A DNA stretch of 64,000 bases, taken from NCBI GenBank assembly GCA_000831005.1, contig CP007152.1, positions 62,001-126,000 on the forward strand, in the 5' to 3' direction. The position numbers and the translations under genes are program-made. Each line of letters starts with the position of its first letter. The stretch's first letter is position 1. Shown one piece after another: positions 48,426 to 59,395 of the stretch. The notes beneath the pieces are model-generated. The model was given only the letters and a program-made list of their open reading frames with translations. It ran no database searches and was not told the DNA's origin. Source of the DNA: Marinobacter salarius. Lineage in GTDB: Bacteria > Pseudomonadota > Gammaproteobacteria > Pseudomonadales > Oleiphilaceae.

Positions 48426-50511
48426 CAGTGGTCACCGAAGTCGTAGTTCATCTCCGGAACCGGGGCCTGCAGATAATAGCCCTGGATGTAGTTCACCCCA
48501 GCCTGCCACAGGGTTGCAAGCACGCTGGCGTTCTCGACCAGAGGCACGATGGTCAGCTTGCCTGCACTCTGCAGGCTCTTGACCATTTCCTTGACCTCTT
48601 CCTTGGCGTCGTCCTTCTTCTGAAGTTCTTCAGTAAAGGAACCGTCGATCTTCACGTAGTCCACGTCGATATGCTTCAGGGTATTGAACGGATTCAGAGC
48701 GCACCCGAACTGGCAGATCGAGACCTTGCAGTGCAGCTCGTGAACCGCCTTGGCAAACTCTTTGGCCTGTTTCATGTAGTTGTTGGCATCACCTTCGCGT
48801 ATCTGGAAGATCAGTGAGTCGCCCGGCAGGCGAGCTGCCTTCAGGGCCACACTCAGCCAGGGGGTAAAGGTTTTGTCTTCCAGGGTCTCTGCCGTCACGT
48901 TCAGGAACAGGCGGGTATCGTGCCCGCGCGATCGATGGCTGGAAAGCTGCTTGATGGTCTGCAGAATCACCCAGCGGTCAATCTTGATAGCCATCTCCGA
49001 GGGGCCAACGGGCGGCAGGAAGTCGTACGGTGAGACTTCCTCGTTGTCCTTGTTCAACATCCTGACGAAGGCCTCGTAGTGTTCTTCACCCTCGCCGCGT
49101 AGATTGATAATGGGTTGGAAAAGCAGCTTGAAGCGATTGTCATCCAGGGCTTTCTGGATGGCATCGACCGAGTTGCTTTCATCCATGGCCTCGTAATCTG
49201 CCGGGTTGTACACCAGAACGCCGTTGCCCTGCTCATGGCCCGGCTTTTTCTTCAGCTCCGAGGAGGCGGTGTGGGCCCGGCCCATCAGGTCCGGTGCCTT
49301 GGGTGCATTCTCGGTAATCGCGGCAACGCCGATGCTGAGAGTCAGTTGTACCGTGCGGCCGTTGATGTCGAACAGATGGTCTTCGACCTTCTTGCGAATG
49401 GCTTCACATTGCTCCGCCATGACTTTCTCTTCGCACGGTTGGCACAGCAGGCAGAAGGCGTCGTCGCTGAGGCGGGCGAGGACCATATTCTCAGGCGCCT
49501 GCTCCTTCAGCAGGGTAGCCAGGTCGCCAAGCATCAGGTCGGCGCCGGCAATGCCCACCTGGCCTTTCAGGCTCATGAAGTTGTCCAGGGCGATATAGGC
49601 CAGTGCACCAGTCTTGTTGTCCTTGCCAGCCGTCGCAATCGTTTGGCCCAAGGCATCCATCAGGTATTGACGGTTAAACAGGCCGGTTAACAGGTCCTGG
49701 CTGCTGATCTGACGAATCTTCTCTTCCAGCTCCGCGTCGCTGTGCTCTGGCTGGATCACGATCTGGGTGCAGGTCTCACCATCATACGTCGCTGCGGATA
49801 CCGACATGGTGACGCTGAGTTCCTGGTCGTCACTGCGGCGGGCGACGCAGTTCATGGTCATGCCATCCTCACCACTATCGGCGAAGGATTTCATGAACTC
49901 CTTGTATTTTTCCTGGCTTTCCGGTGTCAGGGTGTCGAGCACAGGGATGCAGATCAGGTCGTCGATGTCGTCGTAGCCCAGGAACTCCATGTACGATTGG
50001 TTGGCGTAGATGTGCATGCCATCGTTAATGTAAGCGATGGCGTCCTTGGAACTTTCCAGCAGAAGCTGGCAGCGTTGTTCAGATTCCCGTAGGTGGGATT
50101 CGAGAGTCCTGCGACGCCGCCGATCCTCCAGGCGCTCAGCTCCCGGTTAACCACCAGCACCAACTGATCCGTGTTCTCGAACGGAACCGTGTCCTGTCCA
50201 CCGGCTTTCATAATGGAGACTGTGCGCTCGCGATTGAATTCGCCGGTCAGGAGAACGAACGGAATGTCCTTGTCCAAGCGCCGAATCATCGCCAGGGCGC
50301 CATCTGCGCCGAACTCCTGTTCAACATCGTCGCGCGCTAAAAGCAGGTCCCAGTTACCCGTTTTCAGGGTTTCTTCAAGGTCTTCCTCGGACGTGATGCG
50401 ATGGGCTCGCGTGGCTTTGCCCGAGTTTCGGAGCAGGCTGACCAGGGTCTCGGCGTCGTTCTGGGACGGATCAAGGATGAGCAGGTGTACGGTTGCGTTC
50501 TTTTTCTGCAT
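48425..50511 (-). CDS. fimX: FimX-like c-di-GMP receptor for type IV pili (one frame break)
   Basis: About 695 residues (P. aeruginosa FimX is of similar size): N-terminal receiver-like domain (VHLLILDPSQNDAETLVSLL), PAS (MHIYANQSYMEFLGYDDIDD), degenerate GGDEF (the loop reads LSDDAF) and degenerate EAL (YEAFVRML in place of EAL; FLNVTAETLE; VKIDGSFTEEL). Such a protein binds c-di-GMP without turnover and promotes type IV pilus assembly. Conserved neighbours (serB on one side; the next gene, epm genes and psd on the other) match P. aeruginosa. The frame breaks near 50145: VNREL must continue as ERLEDRRRRRTLESHLRES. ATG at 50511 is chosen; GTG at 50535 is possible. Confidence 0.85.
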
Positions 50512-50670
50512 TTCGTCAGATGTCTCGTGATACACGTTGGCTGTGCCGACACCTGTCGTAGAACTCAGAGCACGGGGCCGGCTTTCACTAACGCTGAATG
50601 ATGCAGGGGTTACCGGTTAATAACAACCCTTCGGGCGGGTTCATAAGCGTCCGTTCACAGTAACGGTGCG

Positions 50671-52473
50671 CTATAGCGAGGGCCATAGTGAGTCGAACTC
50701 GTCTTCACTGGTGCCTGCCTCCGGCGGATTGTTGCCGGCTGGCGTTACACTGGCGCTCTGAAGCTTGAGTTCAAACTGACTGACACTGCCGGTCGCTGAA
50801 ATCTTGCGGGACAGTGTGCCCTGATCTTCCCGACCGTCATGAAGCAATGAAATCCGGCTGCCGGACTGGAACGGAAGTCGCGGTGTGATTAGGGTTGCTG
50901 CCTGGTTAACGACGCTGATTTCCGGTAGCAAGAGGCCGCGCAGGTACTCGCTGCTGTTGCCAACTTTCTGAATCAGTCTTACGCCGCATGGCGCCGCACT
51001 GGGGGCCAAAAGCTCAATGCCAACCTGTGTGCCCTGGTTGCGAACCTGTCTTATCCAGCGCACAACCGCTACGCTCCAAGGGTGGTTTGACTGCTCGCGG
51101 ACGCCGAGAACCTCGCCCGCCTGAAGGGAGGAGGGGACGTTGGTCTCCCACGCGGCGCAGTATCCGCCGGGACTAGTATTCACCAGCAGTGCATGGTGGC
51201 GCTTGGGTTTTCTTCGATCACTTTCACTGTCTGGTGTGGCGCCAATACTGTTACGGAAGTTGATTGGCGTATCTGCCGATTGCAATGGCTCGTCGTTGGG
51301 CCCGGCGTCATGGGCGCCGGCCCAGGCATCCTGTTTCTGCCGGGACGAGCGCAGGAACATGTTGTCGTCGCCGTTCTGGTTGTCGTTGCCGCTGACAAAT
51401 TCGTTGAACGTTTTTTCGCCGGCCACGTAATAATGGGTTGCGGTCAGGCCTACGCATATCTCGAGCGTGCCCTGACTGGCAATGCGATTGAAGTTGCGCT
51501 TGGCAAGGATGCCGAGCGCCTGGCTCAGGTGAGTCAGAAGTGTGTCGCCAATGCGGGAGGGCAGCTCAAGTTCGCTGGACCCACCATCCCGTTTGTTGCG
51601 GGCGTGCAAGGCGTCCGTGATCTGTTCTGATAATTCCCGAGTGTCGAAGTTGTAGCAATCGTTACCCGGCTTTTGTTCCAGCAGGCTGCGGTAGACCGGC
51701 GAGGTGTCCCGCTCCATGTTTACCACGAACAGGCTGTCGTTATCGGTTTCGGGCCCGCAGGAAACCAGGTGGGTCCAGTTCTCGAACAGCTCGTAAACCT
51801 GCGCCAACTCGCCTTGCCGGAGTTGATTGGGGCGGGCACAGCCTAGCAGCAGGATGCGTTTGTAGCAGTCTTCCACAGAGCTTCCGCGGCGATGGGTCAG
51901 AGTGTCGTCGTCGACGGATAGCCCGTGGATCTTGTTGCGATGGGCGAATCGGAAAAGTCGATGACATTCCAGCCAACTTTGCGTAGGGCTTGGGCAATAC
52001 AGTTGATGGGCCCTTACGATGGTAGCGGCCAACTCTGAGATGGCGCGGTGAATCGCTGTCGAGATCGCCTTACGGTTTTTGTCCAGATTGCCGTTGTCCA
52101 GGAACTCAAGCACGCACAGTTTGTAGCCGCTGGCGGCGTGAAGCTGAAGGGCCTGGGACAGGTTGACAACCTTGCGTTGTTTTTCCGGCAGCGCAATGGC
52201 CAGGCCAAGGTAGTGCCGGGACAGTTCGGAGCAGACGAAGTGAATCTTCGGGCGAATCAATTCCAGCAGTTGCAGCCGCTGCTGAGGCGCGATAAACAGA
52301 TGGTTGAGTTCAATGATGGCGTGATAGAGCTGCCGGGAAGCTTCACCAATATTCGCCATTGGTAACTGGTTTACCCAGTCCCTGAAGGCTTTGGGGGAAG
52401 TCTGGCAAAAAGAGAGACTTGCCGTCTTCTGTTCAGGAACGCGGAGATCGGGCTTCAGAATCATGCCTTCCAT
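50671..52473 (-). CDS. conserved protein beside fimX, possible PilZ-like C-terminal domain
   Basis: 600 residues from ATG at 52473 (or 52464, MILKPDLRVPEQ). The 78 codons upstream that stay open are Arg-rich without family character, so that longer start is rejected. The N-terminal half is helical (ANIGEASRQLYHAIIELNHL, LLELIRPKIHFVCSELSRHY, and a repeated bulky-aromatic pattern). The C-terminal part has a beta-rich segment with CGVRLIQKVGNSSEYLRGLL and LVNTSPGGYCAAWETNVPSS that recalls PilZ-like c-di-GMP-binding barrels. A homologous gene lies at the same place next to fimX in P. aeruginosa. A role in pilus or c-di-GMP signalling is inferred from that context only. The frame is intact. Confidence 0.65.
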   Translation of the reverse strand: MEGMILKPDLRVPEQKTASLSFCQTSPKAFRDWVNQLPMANIGEASRQLYHAIIELNHLFIAPQQRLQLLELIRPKIHFVCSELSRHYLGLAIALPEKQRKVVNLSQALQLHAASGYKLCVLEFLDNGNLDKNRKAISTAIHRAISELAATIVRAHQLYCPSPTQSWLECHRLFRFAHRNKIHGLSVDDDTLTHRRGSSVEDCYKRILLLGCARPNQLRQGELAQVYELFENWTHLVSCGPETDNDSLFVVNMERDTSPVYRSLLEQKPGNDCYNFDTRELSEQITDALHARNKRDGGSSELELPSRIGDTLLTHLSQALGILAKRNFNRIASQGTLEICVGLTATHYYVAGEKTFNEFVSGNDNQNGDDNMFLRSSRQKQDAWAGAHDAGPNDEPLQSADTPINFRNSIGATPDSESDRRKPKRHHALLVNTSPGGYCAAWETNVPSSLQAGEVLGVREQSNHPWSVAVVRWIRQVRNQGTQVGIELLAPSAAPCGVRLIQKVGNSSEYLRGLLLPEISVVNQAATLITPRLPFQSGSRISLLHDGREDQGTLSRKISATGSVSQFELKLQSASVTPAGNNPPEAGTSEDEFDSLWPSL

Positions 52474-52699
52474 GCTTTCACGCCAATTGTCTGGACCACG
52501 GTAGGTACTCCGGGTTGCACCACGAACTACAGGCGTATCTCGGTAGCGCCTGCGTGTTTTAATCGGAAAACGCCGCGAATATCGGTTTTTATTGTTATCG
52601 CTGTCTGCACTGTAAAATAGCAAATGCACAACAAAAAGCGAGAAAAGCACGAGTTGACAATGTTTGACAAGTAAATTTGGGCCAACATTGCCAAATGGG

Positions 52700-53739
52700 T
52701 CACGCAAACAGGTCCAATGGTGTTTTTCCGGGCCGGCCCGGAATCTCCCTCACAAGTCTGGGTACCAGAAAACCTGGCAGCACTGTAATCAGTTGCCGTA
52801 CCAGTTCCCGGGCCTTGTCGTCACTAACTTCGAAGTGGTGGGCGCCGGCTACTGGGTCGAAGGCGTGGAGGTAATAGGGCAGTACGCCACACTCGAACAA
52901 TCGCTCGCTGAGTTCCGTCAGCACTCTGGTATTGTCGTTCACGCCTTTCAGTATCACGCTCTGGTTCAGCAATGTGACGCCTGCGGCTTTCAGTCGCCCG
53001 AGGGCCCGTTGCGTGTCGGCATCCAGTTCGGCGGGGTGATTGACGTGGATGACAACGACAGCCTGCAGGCGTGAGCCCGAGAGCCACTTGATCAGCGAAT
53101 CAGACACCCTCTGGGGGATGACAACAGGCAGTCGGGTATGGACTCTCAGCCTGCGGATGTGTGGGATGGCTGCCAATGCCTCAGCCAGGCCGACAGCAGC
53201 CGGTCATTGGCCACCAGCGGGTCGCCCCCGCTGAAGATGACTTCGTTTATGCGAGTATCGTCGGAGAGCGCCTTGAGGGCCTGCGCCCGGTCCTCCGGCG
53301 ACAGTCGGTGGTCCTCGTAGGGGAAGTGGCGGCGGAAGCAATATCTACAGTTAATGGCGCATTGCCCGGTCACCATCAACAGGGCGCGGCTATCGTACTT
53401 ACGAATCAGCCCAGTGGCTGGCATGGAGCCGCTTTCCTGAAGTGGGTCGGAGACGAACCCGGGATAGGTCTCTGCTTCGGACGAAAAAGGCAGTACCTGA
53501 CGTAGCAGGGGGTCGTCGGGATCGCCTCTTGCAATTCGACTCAGATAGGGTTCGGGCACCCGTATGGGGAACAATCGGTGGCCTTTGTCCGCGCCATGGA
53601 GCCACGTTGTCGGGTCGAGGTCGAGCCGGCGCAGGAGGGCATCCGGCGTAGTGACGGACTCCGAGAGCAGTCGCTGCCAGCTGTGATCAGCGTGATCGAT
53701 GGGGCGGGCTTCTATACGGGTGGCGGTTCGCTGTATCAT
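52700..53739 (-). CDS. epmB: EF-P (R)-beta-lysine-forming aminomutase EpmB (one frame break)
   Basis: A radical-SAM lysine 2,3-aminomutase-like enzyme of about 346 residues that makes (R)-beta-lysine for EF-P modification. The iron-sulfur motif is [35 protein letters not shown] is the SAM-binding GGDPL element; the PLP Lys is probably in [12 protein letters not shown]. The frame breaks near 53187: RLLSAWL must continue as [19 protein letters not shown], one G missing. It is divergent from efp (45 bp between start codons). Confidence 0.93.
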
Positions 53740-53784
53740 AGCCAGCTTCGAATTTCCAAAAGCATCGTTTCAGGTGATAATTTC

Positions 53785-54360
53785 ATGGCTTCATATTCTA
53801 CCAACGAATTCCGTGGCGGTCTTAAGGTTTTGCTGGACGGCGACCCCTGCATCATTCTCGAGAACGAATTCGTAAAGCCCGGTAAAGGGCAGGCATTCAA
53901 CCGGGTAAAACTGCGTAACCTGATGACCAACCGCCAGTGGGAACGCACCTTCAAGTCCGGCGAGAGCCTGGAAGCTGCTGACGTGATCGATCTGGAAATG
54001 GAGTACGTGTATACCGATGGCGAGTTCTGGCACTTCATGAAAACCGACGGGTCCTTCGAGCAGTTTCCGGCGGATGCCAAGGCGGTTGGTGACGCGCTTA
54101 AATGGCTGAAAGAGCAGGATGTTTATACCGTAACACTCTATAACGGCGCGCCTCTGACCGTTTCTCCGCCCAACTTTGTCGAGTTGGAAGTGGTGGATAC
54201 AGATCCTGGTATGAAAGGCGATACCGCCCAGGGTGGCTCCAAGCCGGCGACGCTTTCCACAGGTGCCGTTGTCAACGTGCCATTGTTTATTACCATTGGT
54301 GAAGTACTCAAGGTGGACACTCGTTCCGGTGAATACGTCAATCGGGTTAAAAGCAGCTGA
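53785..54360 (+). CDS. efp: translation elongation factor P
   Basis: 191 residues; rescues ribosomes stalled on polyproline. ATG at 53785 ([15 protein letters not shown]). The modified Lys lies in [17 protein letters not shown], the E. coli-type context, so (R)-beta-lysylation is expected, consistent with epmA and epmB next door. Three beta-barrel domains; the end reads [16 protein letters not shown]. The frame is intact. It is followed 11 nt later by epmA. Confidence 0.97.
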   Translation: MASYSTNEFRGGLKVLLDGDPCIILENEFVKPGKGQAFNRVKLRNLMTNRQWERTFKSGESLEAADVIDLEMEYVYTDGEFWHFMKTDGSFEQFPADAKAVGDALKWLKEQDVYTVTLYNGAPLTVSPPNFVELEVVDTDPGMKGDTAQGGSKPATLSTGAVVNVPLFITIGEVLKVDTRSGEYVNRVKSS

Positions 54361-54371
54361 TTGGAGCCCTG

Positions 54372-55346
54372 GTGACTGACTCCCTTCAGTGGCGGCCATC
54401 GGCTTCACAGGTGGCCCTTAAAAGCCGCGCACAACAGCTGGCCTGGGTGCGCGGCTTTTTTGCACAACGTGATGTGATGGAAGTCGAGACGCCCGTACTT
54501 GGCCGGCACGGTGTTACTGATATCAATATTGACAGTATCTCCGCGAATTCTGCCTCGATCGGAGTCCGCCCAGCGGGCGGGTGGCTGCAGACGTCCCCTG
54601 AGTATCACATGAAACGGATGCTGGCGGCTGGGTCCGGCCCCATTTATCAGATCGCCCGTGTGTTTCGAGACGGTGAGTTCGGGCGGCGACACAACCCTGA
54701 GTTTTCCCTGCTTGAATGGTACCGGCCCGGTTTTACGGATGTCGATCTGATGGAAGAGGTCTCCGAGTTGGTTTGTGGCTGGCTGGGTTGTGAGTCGCCA
54801 CGCACCATGGATTATCGCGATGCGTTTGTCCGGTTCGCGGGTATTGATCCGTTTTTGGCCGGTAATGACGAGTTGTCAGAGCGTTGCGAACAATGGATGG
54901 AGCCATCCCAGCTGGATGGCCTCTCTCGTGACGATTATCTGGATCTGCTGATGAGCTCTCATGTGGAGCCGGCACTGGCGGGCGTTGGGCCGGTATTCGT
55001 GACCGGTTATCCGGAGTCCCAGGCTGCACTGGCCCGTGTGTCTGAACGGTCCGGGGTGCGGCAGGCTCATCGTTTCGAGCTCTACGTGGGCGGTGTGGAG
55101 CTGTGCAATGGCTACTGGGAACTGACCGATCCCGACGAGCAGAGGCGTCGGTTTGAGGCGGACAACCAGGCTCGCCGCAGAGTGGGAAAGCCCGAGATGC
55201 CCATCGACCAGTCGTTCATGGCTGCCCTGGAGTCGGGGGTGCCCGATTGTTCCGGAGTGGCCTTGGGCCTGGACCGCCTGTTGATGCTGAAGTTGGGGCT
55301 TGATGAGTTGCCCGGCGTTATTGCGTTCCCGGCTGACCGGTGTTGA
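54372..55346 (+). CDS. epmA: EF-P--(R)-beta-lysine ligase
   Basis: 324 residues, a LysRS-like class II synthetase without anticodon-binding domain that attaches beta-lysine to EF-P. GTG at 54372 with TTGGAG 6 nt upstream. Motifs: [36 protein letters not shown] (class II motif 2), [20 protein letters not shown] and [15 protein letters not shown] (motif 3). The frame is intact. The 3' end overlaps psd by 29 bp, convergent. Confidence 0.95.
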   Translation: MTDSLQWRPSASQVALKSRAQQLAWVRGFFAQRDVMEVETPVLGRHGVTDINIDSISANSASIGVRPAGGWLQTSPEYHMKRMLAAGSGPIYQIARVFRDGEFGRRHNPEFSLLEWYRPGFTDVDLMEEVSELVCGWLGCESPRTMDYRDAFVRFAGIDPFLAGNDELSERCEQWMEPSQLDGLSRDDYLDLLMSSHVEPALAGVGPVFVTGYPESQAALARVSERSGVRQAHRFELYVGGVELCNGYWELTDPDEQRRRFEADNQARRRVGKPEMPIDQSFMAALESGVPDCSGVALGLDRLLMLKLGLDELPGVIAFPADRC

Positions 55347-56196
55347 TGTCGCCGAAAGCTTCACCCATACGCACCGTACCGCCTGCTACCTGATTGGCGT
55401 TCCATTTCACCGCGCCCTTGGGCATAACCATGATCACCGTTGAGCCCAGGCGGAACCGTCCCATTTCCTCGCCTTTTTCAAACTGGATGGGTGTTTTGAG
55501 GCTGTCATAGCGACTCTCGGAAACCTCACCCCCGCCGGGTGCCACGACGCCAGCCCAGGTCGTCTCGACACTGCCCACGATCATTGCGCCGACCAGCACC
55601 AGGGCCATTGGGCCTGCTGGGGTGTCGAATAGACAGGCAACCCGCTCATTTCGGGCGAACAGGTTGGGCACGTTCTCCGCGGTGGTCGGGTTGACGGAAA
55701 ACAGCTTGCCGGGAACGTACACCATTTCCCGGAGCGTGCCGGCCAGCGGCATATGAATGCGGTGATAGTCCTTAGGGGAGAGGTAGATGGTGGCGAATTC
55801 GCCACCGGTAAAGCTTGCCGCCCGCTCCTCATCGCCACCGAGCAGTTCGTTGAGGCTGAAGGACTGGCCCTTGGCCTGGAATACCCGATCATTGCTGACT
55901 TGACCCAGTTGGCTGATGGCGCCGTCAACGGGACTGACCAGAGTGCTTTCTCGCTCGTCCACGGGCCTCAGGCCGGGTTTCAGGGCGCGGGTAAAAAAGG
56001 CGTTGAAGCTTGCATAGGCCGCCGGGTCCGGTTCCAGCGCTTCGCTCATATTGACGCCATAGCGGCCGATGAACCACTTCACCACACGATCCTTTAGCCC
56101 GGGCATGCTTTCATTGTCCGCAAGTCGGCCCGCAAGGCGTGAAACCGCGAGTTGCGGCGTTATGTACTGGCTCATTACAAACAGCTTGTCGAACAT
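55318..56196 (-). CDS. psd: phosphatidylserine decarboxylase
   Basis: 292 residues from ATG at 56196 ([20 protein letters not shown]), matching the family's usual N-terminus; an in-frame ATG at 56268 would add 24 residues. Makes phosphatidylethanolamine at the inner membrane. Catalytic Asp in [12 protein letters not shown], His in [16 protein letters not shown], and the self-cleavage site RLGSTVIMV, whose Ser becomes the pyruvoyl group. The frame is intact. Its position between epmA and motAB is as in P. aeruginosa. Confidence 0.95.
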   Translation of the reverse strand: MFDKLFVMSQYITPQLAVSRLAGRLADNESMPGLKDRVVKWFIGRYGVNMSEALEPDPAAYASFNAFFTRALKPGLRPVDERESTLVSPVDGAISQLGQVSNDRVFQAKGQSFSLNELLGGDEERAASFTGGEFATIYLSPKDYHRIHMPLAGTLREMVYVPGKLFSVNPTTAENVPNLFARNERVACLFDTPAGPMALVLVGAMIVGSVETTWAGVVAPGGGEVSESRYDSLKTPIQFEKGEEMGRFRLGSTVIMVMPKGAVKWNANQVAGGTVRMGEAFGDINTGQPGTQ

Positions 56197-56376
56197 TGGA
56201 AAGTGATCCTTGGCGCTCAAAGGCGCGAAGTTTAACAAATCGCGGGGTGTGTATAGAAATTGTTTCATATCTTCGCGGTTCGGTCCGCTGCTTGCTATTA
56301 TCTGTGCAGGCCGGCCAGGTGGCTCCGCTTCAGGCGCCTAGCCTGACAGAAATCATAGAAGGTGTGTTCTCAATCC

Positions 56377-57228
56377 ATGCTACTCATAATCGGTGCAGTC
56401 ATTGTCATTGCCAGCGTCCTCGGGGGTTATGTCCTCCATGGTGGTAATCTTCTGGTGTTATGGCAGCCCACGGAAATACTTATTATCGGCGGCGCTGCGG
56501 TCGGATCCTTTGTCATCGCCAATCCTCTGCATACAGTCAAGGAAGTTGGCCGGGGCGTTCTGGGTCAGCTCACCGGTTCGTCCTTCAATAAGTCCTTTTA
56601 CATGGATTTGCTCAGCCTCATGTACGAGATTTTCGACAAATCCAGAAAGCAGGGTGTGATGGCTATCGAAGAAGACATCGACAATCCGGAGTCAAGCCAG
56701 ATCTTCAGCCGCTACCCGGCCATCATGAAATCCAAGTACCTGCTCGCCTTTATTACCGATTATCTTCGCATCATCAGTTCGGGGAACATGGCGACCCATG
56801 AGCTGGAAGGCATGATGGAGAATGAGATCGAAAGCCGCCAGCATGAACTTGAAGAGCCCGCCCATGCGGTAAATAAGATAGCGGATGCACTTCCGGGCCT
56901 GGGGATTGTTGCCGCTGTGCTGGGTATCGTTGTTACCATGAACTTTTTAAGCGAAGGGCCTGAGAGGATTGGTCTGAGCGTGGCAACGGCCCTTGTGGGT
57001 ACGTTCCTTGGTATCTGGATGGGGTATGGCTTCGTAGGGCCCACGTCAATTGCCATGGAGCATGCAGCCCGGTATGAACTCAAGGCCTATGAGTGTGTGA
57101 AGTCAGCGATTGTCGCGACGGTATCGGGCCAGGCGCCGCAGATGGCCATCGAGTTCGGCCGCAAGGCCCTGCCGTCGGATAAGCGTCCCGGGTTTCAGGA
57201 ACTCAACGACCACGTGCGTTCAAAATAG
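56377..57228 (+). CDS. motA: flagellar motor stator protein MotA
   Basis: 283 residues, four transmembrane helices: LLIIGAVIVIASVLGGYVLH, EILIIGGAAVGSFVIANPLH, and the pair ALPGLGIVAAVLGIVVTM and GLSVATALVGTFLGIWMGYG. The loop contains the charged residues that meet FliG. With MotB it forms a proton-driven stator. ATG at 56377 gives the family length; GTG at 56362 lacks spacing for a ribosome site. The frame is intact. motB starts 29 nt downstream. Confidence 0.95.
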   Translation: MLLIIGAVIVIASVLGGYVLHGGNLLVLWQPTEILIIGGAAVGSFVIANPLHTVKEVGRGVLGQLTGSSFNKSFYMDLLSLMYEIFDKSRKQGVMAIEEDIDNPESSQIFSRYPAIMKSKYLLAFITDYLRIISSGNMATHELEGMMENEIESRQHELEEPAHAVNKIADALPGLGIVAAVLGIVVTMNFLSEGPERIGLSVATALVGTFLGIWMGYGFVGPTSIAMEHAARYELKAYECVKSAIVATVSGQAPQMAIEFGRKALPSDKRPGFQELNDHVRSK

Positions 57229-57257
57229 TCTGAGCAAGAGCCGTCAGGAGCAGTTTC

Positions 57258-58215
57258 TTGGAAGAACAGCCAATCATCGTAAAGAGAAAAAAGAAAGTTG
57301 CGGCTGGGCACCACGGCGTTCATGGAAAGTGGCTTTCGCCGATTTCGCTACCGCATGATGGCGTTTTTTCTCGTGCTCTGGCTGACCGCAACGGCGTCTC
57401 CTGAGCAGATTCGTGCTGTGGAAGGTTACTTCAAGGACCCGGTCGGGTTTACTGAGGGTGGGTCTCCCAATCCGGTGGATCTTGAGGGCAGCGCTTCGGT
57501 AATTAACGAAAGCAGCGAGGACATCGAGCGCAGCGATATCCAGATCGAAGACCAGGTTGTGGAGGAGCTGGCGCAGACTCTGGAGCAGCGGCAGATGGAG
57601 GAGCTCTTTCAGGACCTTCAGGACCGTATAGAGCAGAGCGAAACCCTTCAGGAGTTCAAAGATCAGCTGCTGATCGATATCACCAGCGAGGGCCTGCGTA
57701 TTCAGATCGTCGACCGCTCACAGCGCCCCATGTTTGACAGTGGTCGGGCCGAACTCAAGTATTATTCTCAAGATATCCTGTTTGAGCTTGCCAAGACACT
57801 CGGCACCGTCAACAACAAACTGAGCATTACCGGCCATACCGACTCCACGCCCTTCAGCGGTCGCCCGGGTTACACCAACTGGGAATTGTCGGCGGACCGG
57901 GCCAACACGGCTCGCAGAGCGCTCGTTGCAGGCGGTGTCAGGCAGGAGCAAATTGGCCGGGTTGTGGGGCTGAGCGATTCGGTGCTGTTTGATCAGGACG
58001 ATCCTCAGGCGCCGGTTAATCGTCGTATTTCCATTATCGTGATGAACAAAAAGACAGCGGCTGGCATCCAGAGCAATGCCAGTCGATCAGGTGAGCCCTT
58101 GATTGACCTGACTGTCCCCTCTGAAGAGGAGCAGCAGGAGGCAATGAAACGGCTGGAAGAAGGCAGCTGGGCGGAAGAGAAGGAAGAACCCAAGCCCGGA
58201 GAGCTGAACTGGTAA
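57258..58215 (+). CDS. motB: flagellar motor stator protein MotB (two frame breaks)
   Basis: About 319 residues. TTG at 57258, 7 nt after GGAG, gives EEQPIIVKRKKKVAAGHHG. The single transmembrane helix with the proton-carrying Asp is SWKVAFADFATAMMAFFLVL. A plug and linker follow, then the OmpA-like peptidoglycan domain (ITGHTDSTPFSG, NRRISIIVMNKK). Two frame breaks lie within about 30 bp: near 57320 (HHG to GSWKVAF, one G lost) and near 57353 (ADFATA to MMAFFLVL, one base lost). Without correction the conserved helix would be unreadable, so a consensus error is far more likely than loss of motility. Confidence 0.93.
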
Positions 58216-58221
58216 GCCGGT

Positions 58222-59277
58222 TCAGTCGGCTTTCAGTCCCCGTGACTGCTGTTCCGCCATATCCTGAAGAATCCGGTTGAAGCTTTTCAGTCGCTCCGTG
58301 CTGATGCGACCATCCTCGGCAGCCTGCGCAATGGCACAGCCGGGGTCCCCCATATGGCTGCAATTGCGGAACTTGCAGTGACCGATCAGGTCACGTATCT
58401 CCCGGAAGCCGTACTCGATCTCTTGTGGTGTCATGTGCCACAGCCCGAACTCCCGGATACCCGGCGAATCGATGAGGTCGCCTCCGCAGTTGAGGTGAAA
58501 AAGTTTGGCGGTCGTGGTGGTGTGAACCCCTTTCCCGGTGCTCTCCGAGACCGCGCCTACCCGGATCGATGCTTCCGGCAATAACGTCTGGATAATGGAC
58601 GATTTGCCAACTCCCGATTGACCCACGAATACGCTAGTCTGACCTTTTACCAGGTCTTCAACCCTAACCGCCTGCTCACCCTCCAGGGTTTTTGCGGAGG
58701 TGCGTTCTATCCGATATCCGAGCTTTTCGTAGCGAGCCAGCAGTTGTTCAATGGCTTTCTGATTCTGGTCGGTCACCAGATCGGTCTTGTTGAGCAGGAT
58801 GATGACCGGAATGTCCGTGCTCTCGGCCGCCACCAGATAACGATCAATCAGGTTGTCGTGGGGTTCCGGTTCGGGGGCGATCACAAGGATGATGTAGTCA
58901 ATATTGGCAGCGACGGGCTTGAGTGCGCCGAAGTTGTCGGGCCGTTGCAGTAGGGTGTGACGGTCGCAACGCGCGACAATGACGCCGGTGTTGTCGCTGC
59001 CTGGGCGCCAGATCACCTTGTCACCGGTTACCAGGCTGTCGATGTTCGCTCTCACGAAGCAACGCAGCACCTTGCCGGTGTCTTCCCCCTCCAGGGCTTC
59101 CACGTCGAGTTGCTGGCCGTAGTGAGCGATAACAAGGCCTTGTTGCTCCGGGCCGAGATCACCAGCGTCCAGCTTTTCGCTGATGGATTCTTCTTTCTTC
59201 GCCGCCCGTGCAGCCCGCTCCTGCTGAATTTTCTTGATGCGCCACTGCTGCTGCTTGTTGAGTCGACGTTTAGCCAT
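58222..59277 (-). CDS. rsgA: ribosome small-subunit-dependent GTPase A
   Basis: 351 residues; a late 30S-assembly GTPase. N-terminal OB fold, then circularly permuted G motifs: LLNKTDLV (G4), SAKT (G5), GQSGVGKSSIIQTLLPE (G1), DSPGIREFG (G3). The C-terminal zinc site is HCKFRNCSHMGDPGCAI. Start ATG at 59277; the N-terminus is Lys/Arg-rich (MAKRRLNKQQQWRIKKIQQE), as usual. The frame is intact. Convergent with motB. Confidence 0.96.
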   Translation of the reverse strand: MAKRRLNKQQQWRIKKIQQERAARAAKKEESISEKLDAGDLGPEQQGLVIAHYGQQLDVEALEGEDTGKVLRCFVRANIDSLVTGDKVIWRPGSDNTGVIVARCDRHTLLQRPDNFGALKPVAANIDYIILVIAPEPEPHDNLIDRYLVAAESTDIPVIILLNKTDLVTDQNQKAIEQLLARYEKLGYRIERTSAKTLEGEQAVRVEDLVKGQTSVFVGQSGVGKSSIIQTLLPEASIRVGAVSESTGKGVHTTTTAKLFHLNCGGDLIDSPGIREFGLWHMTPQEIEYGFREIRDLIGHCKFRNCSHMGDPGCAIAQAAEDGRISTERLKSFNRILQDMAEQQSRGLKAD

Positions 59278-59395
59278 ATCGTGGGTCGGTTAATTCCTGC
59301 TGGGAAATGGTGATTGCTGTAACATCATACGTGAATGATTTCGTCAGAGCCTGTTTGTTCTGTCGGGATTGGCCGATATATTACCAATATTACGA

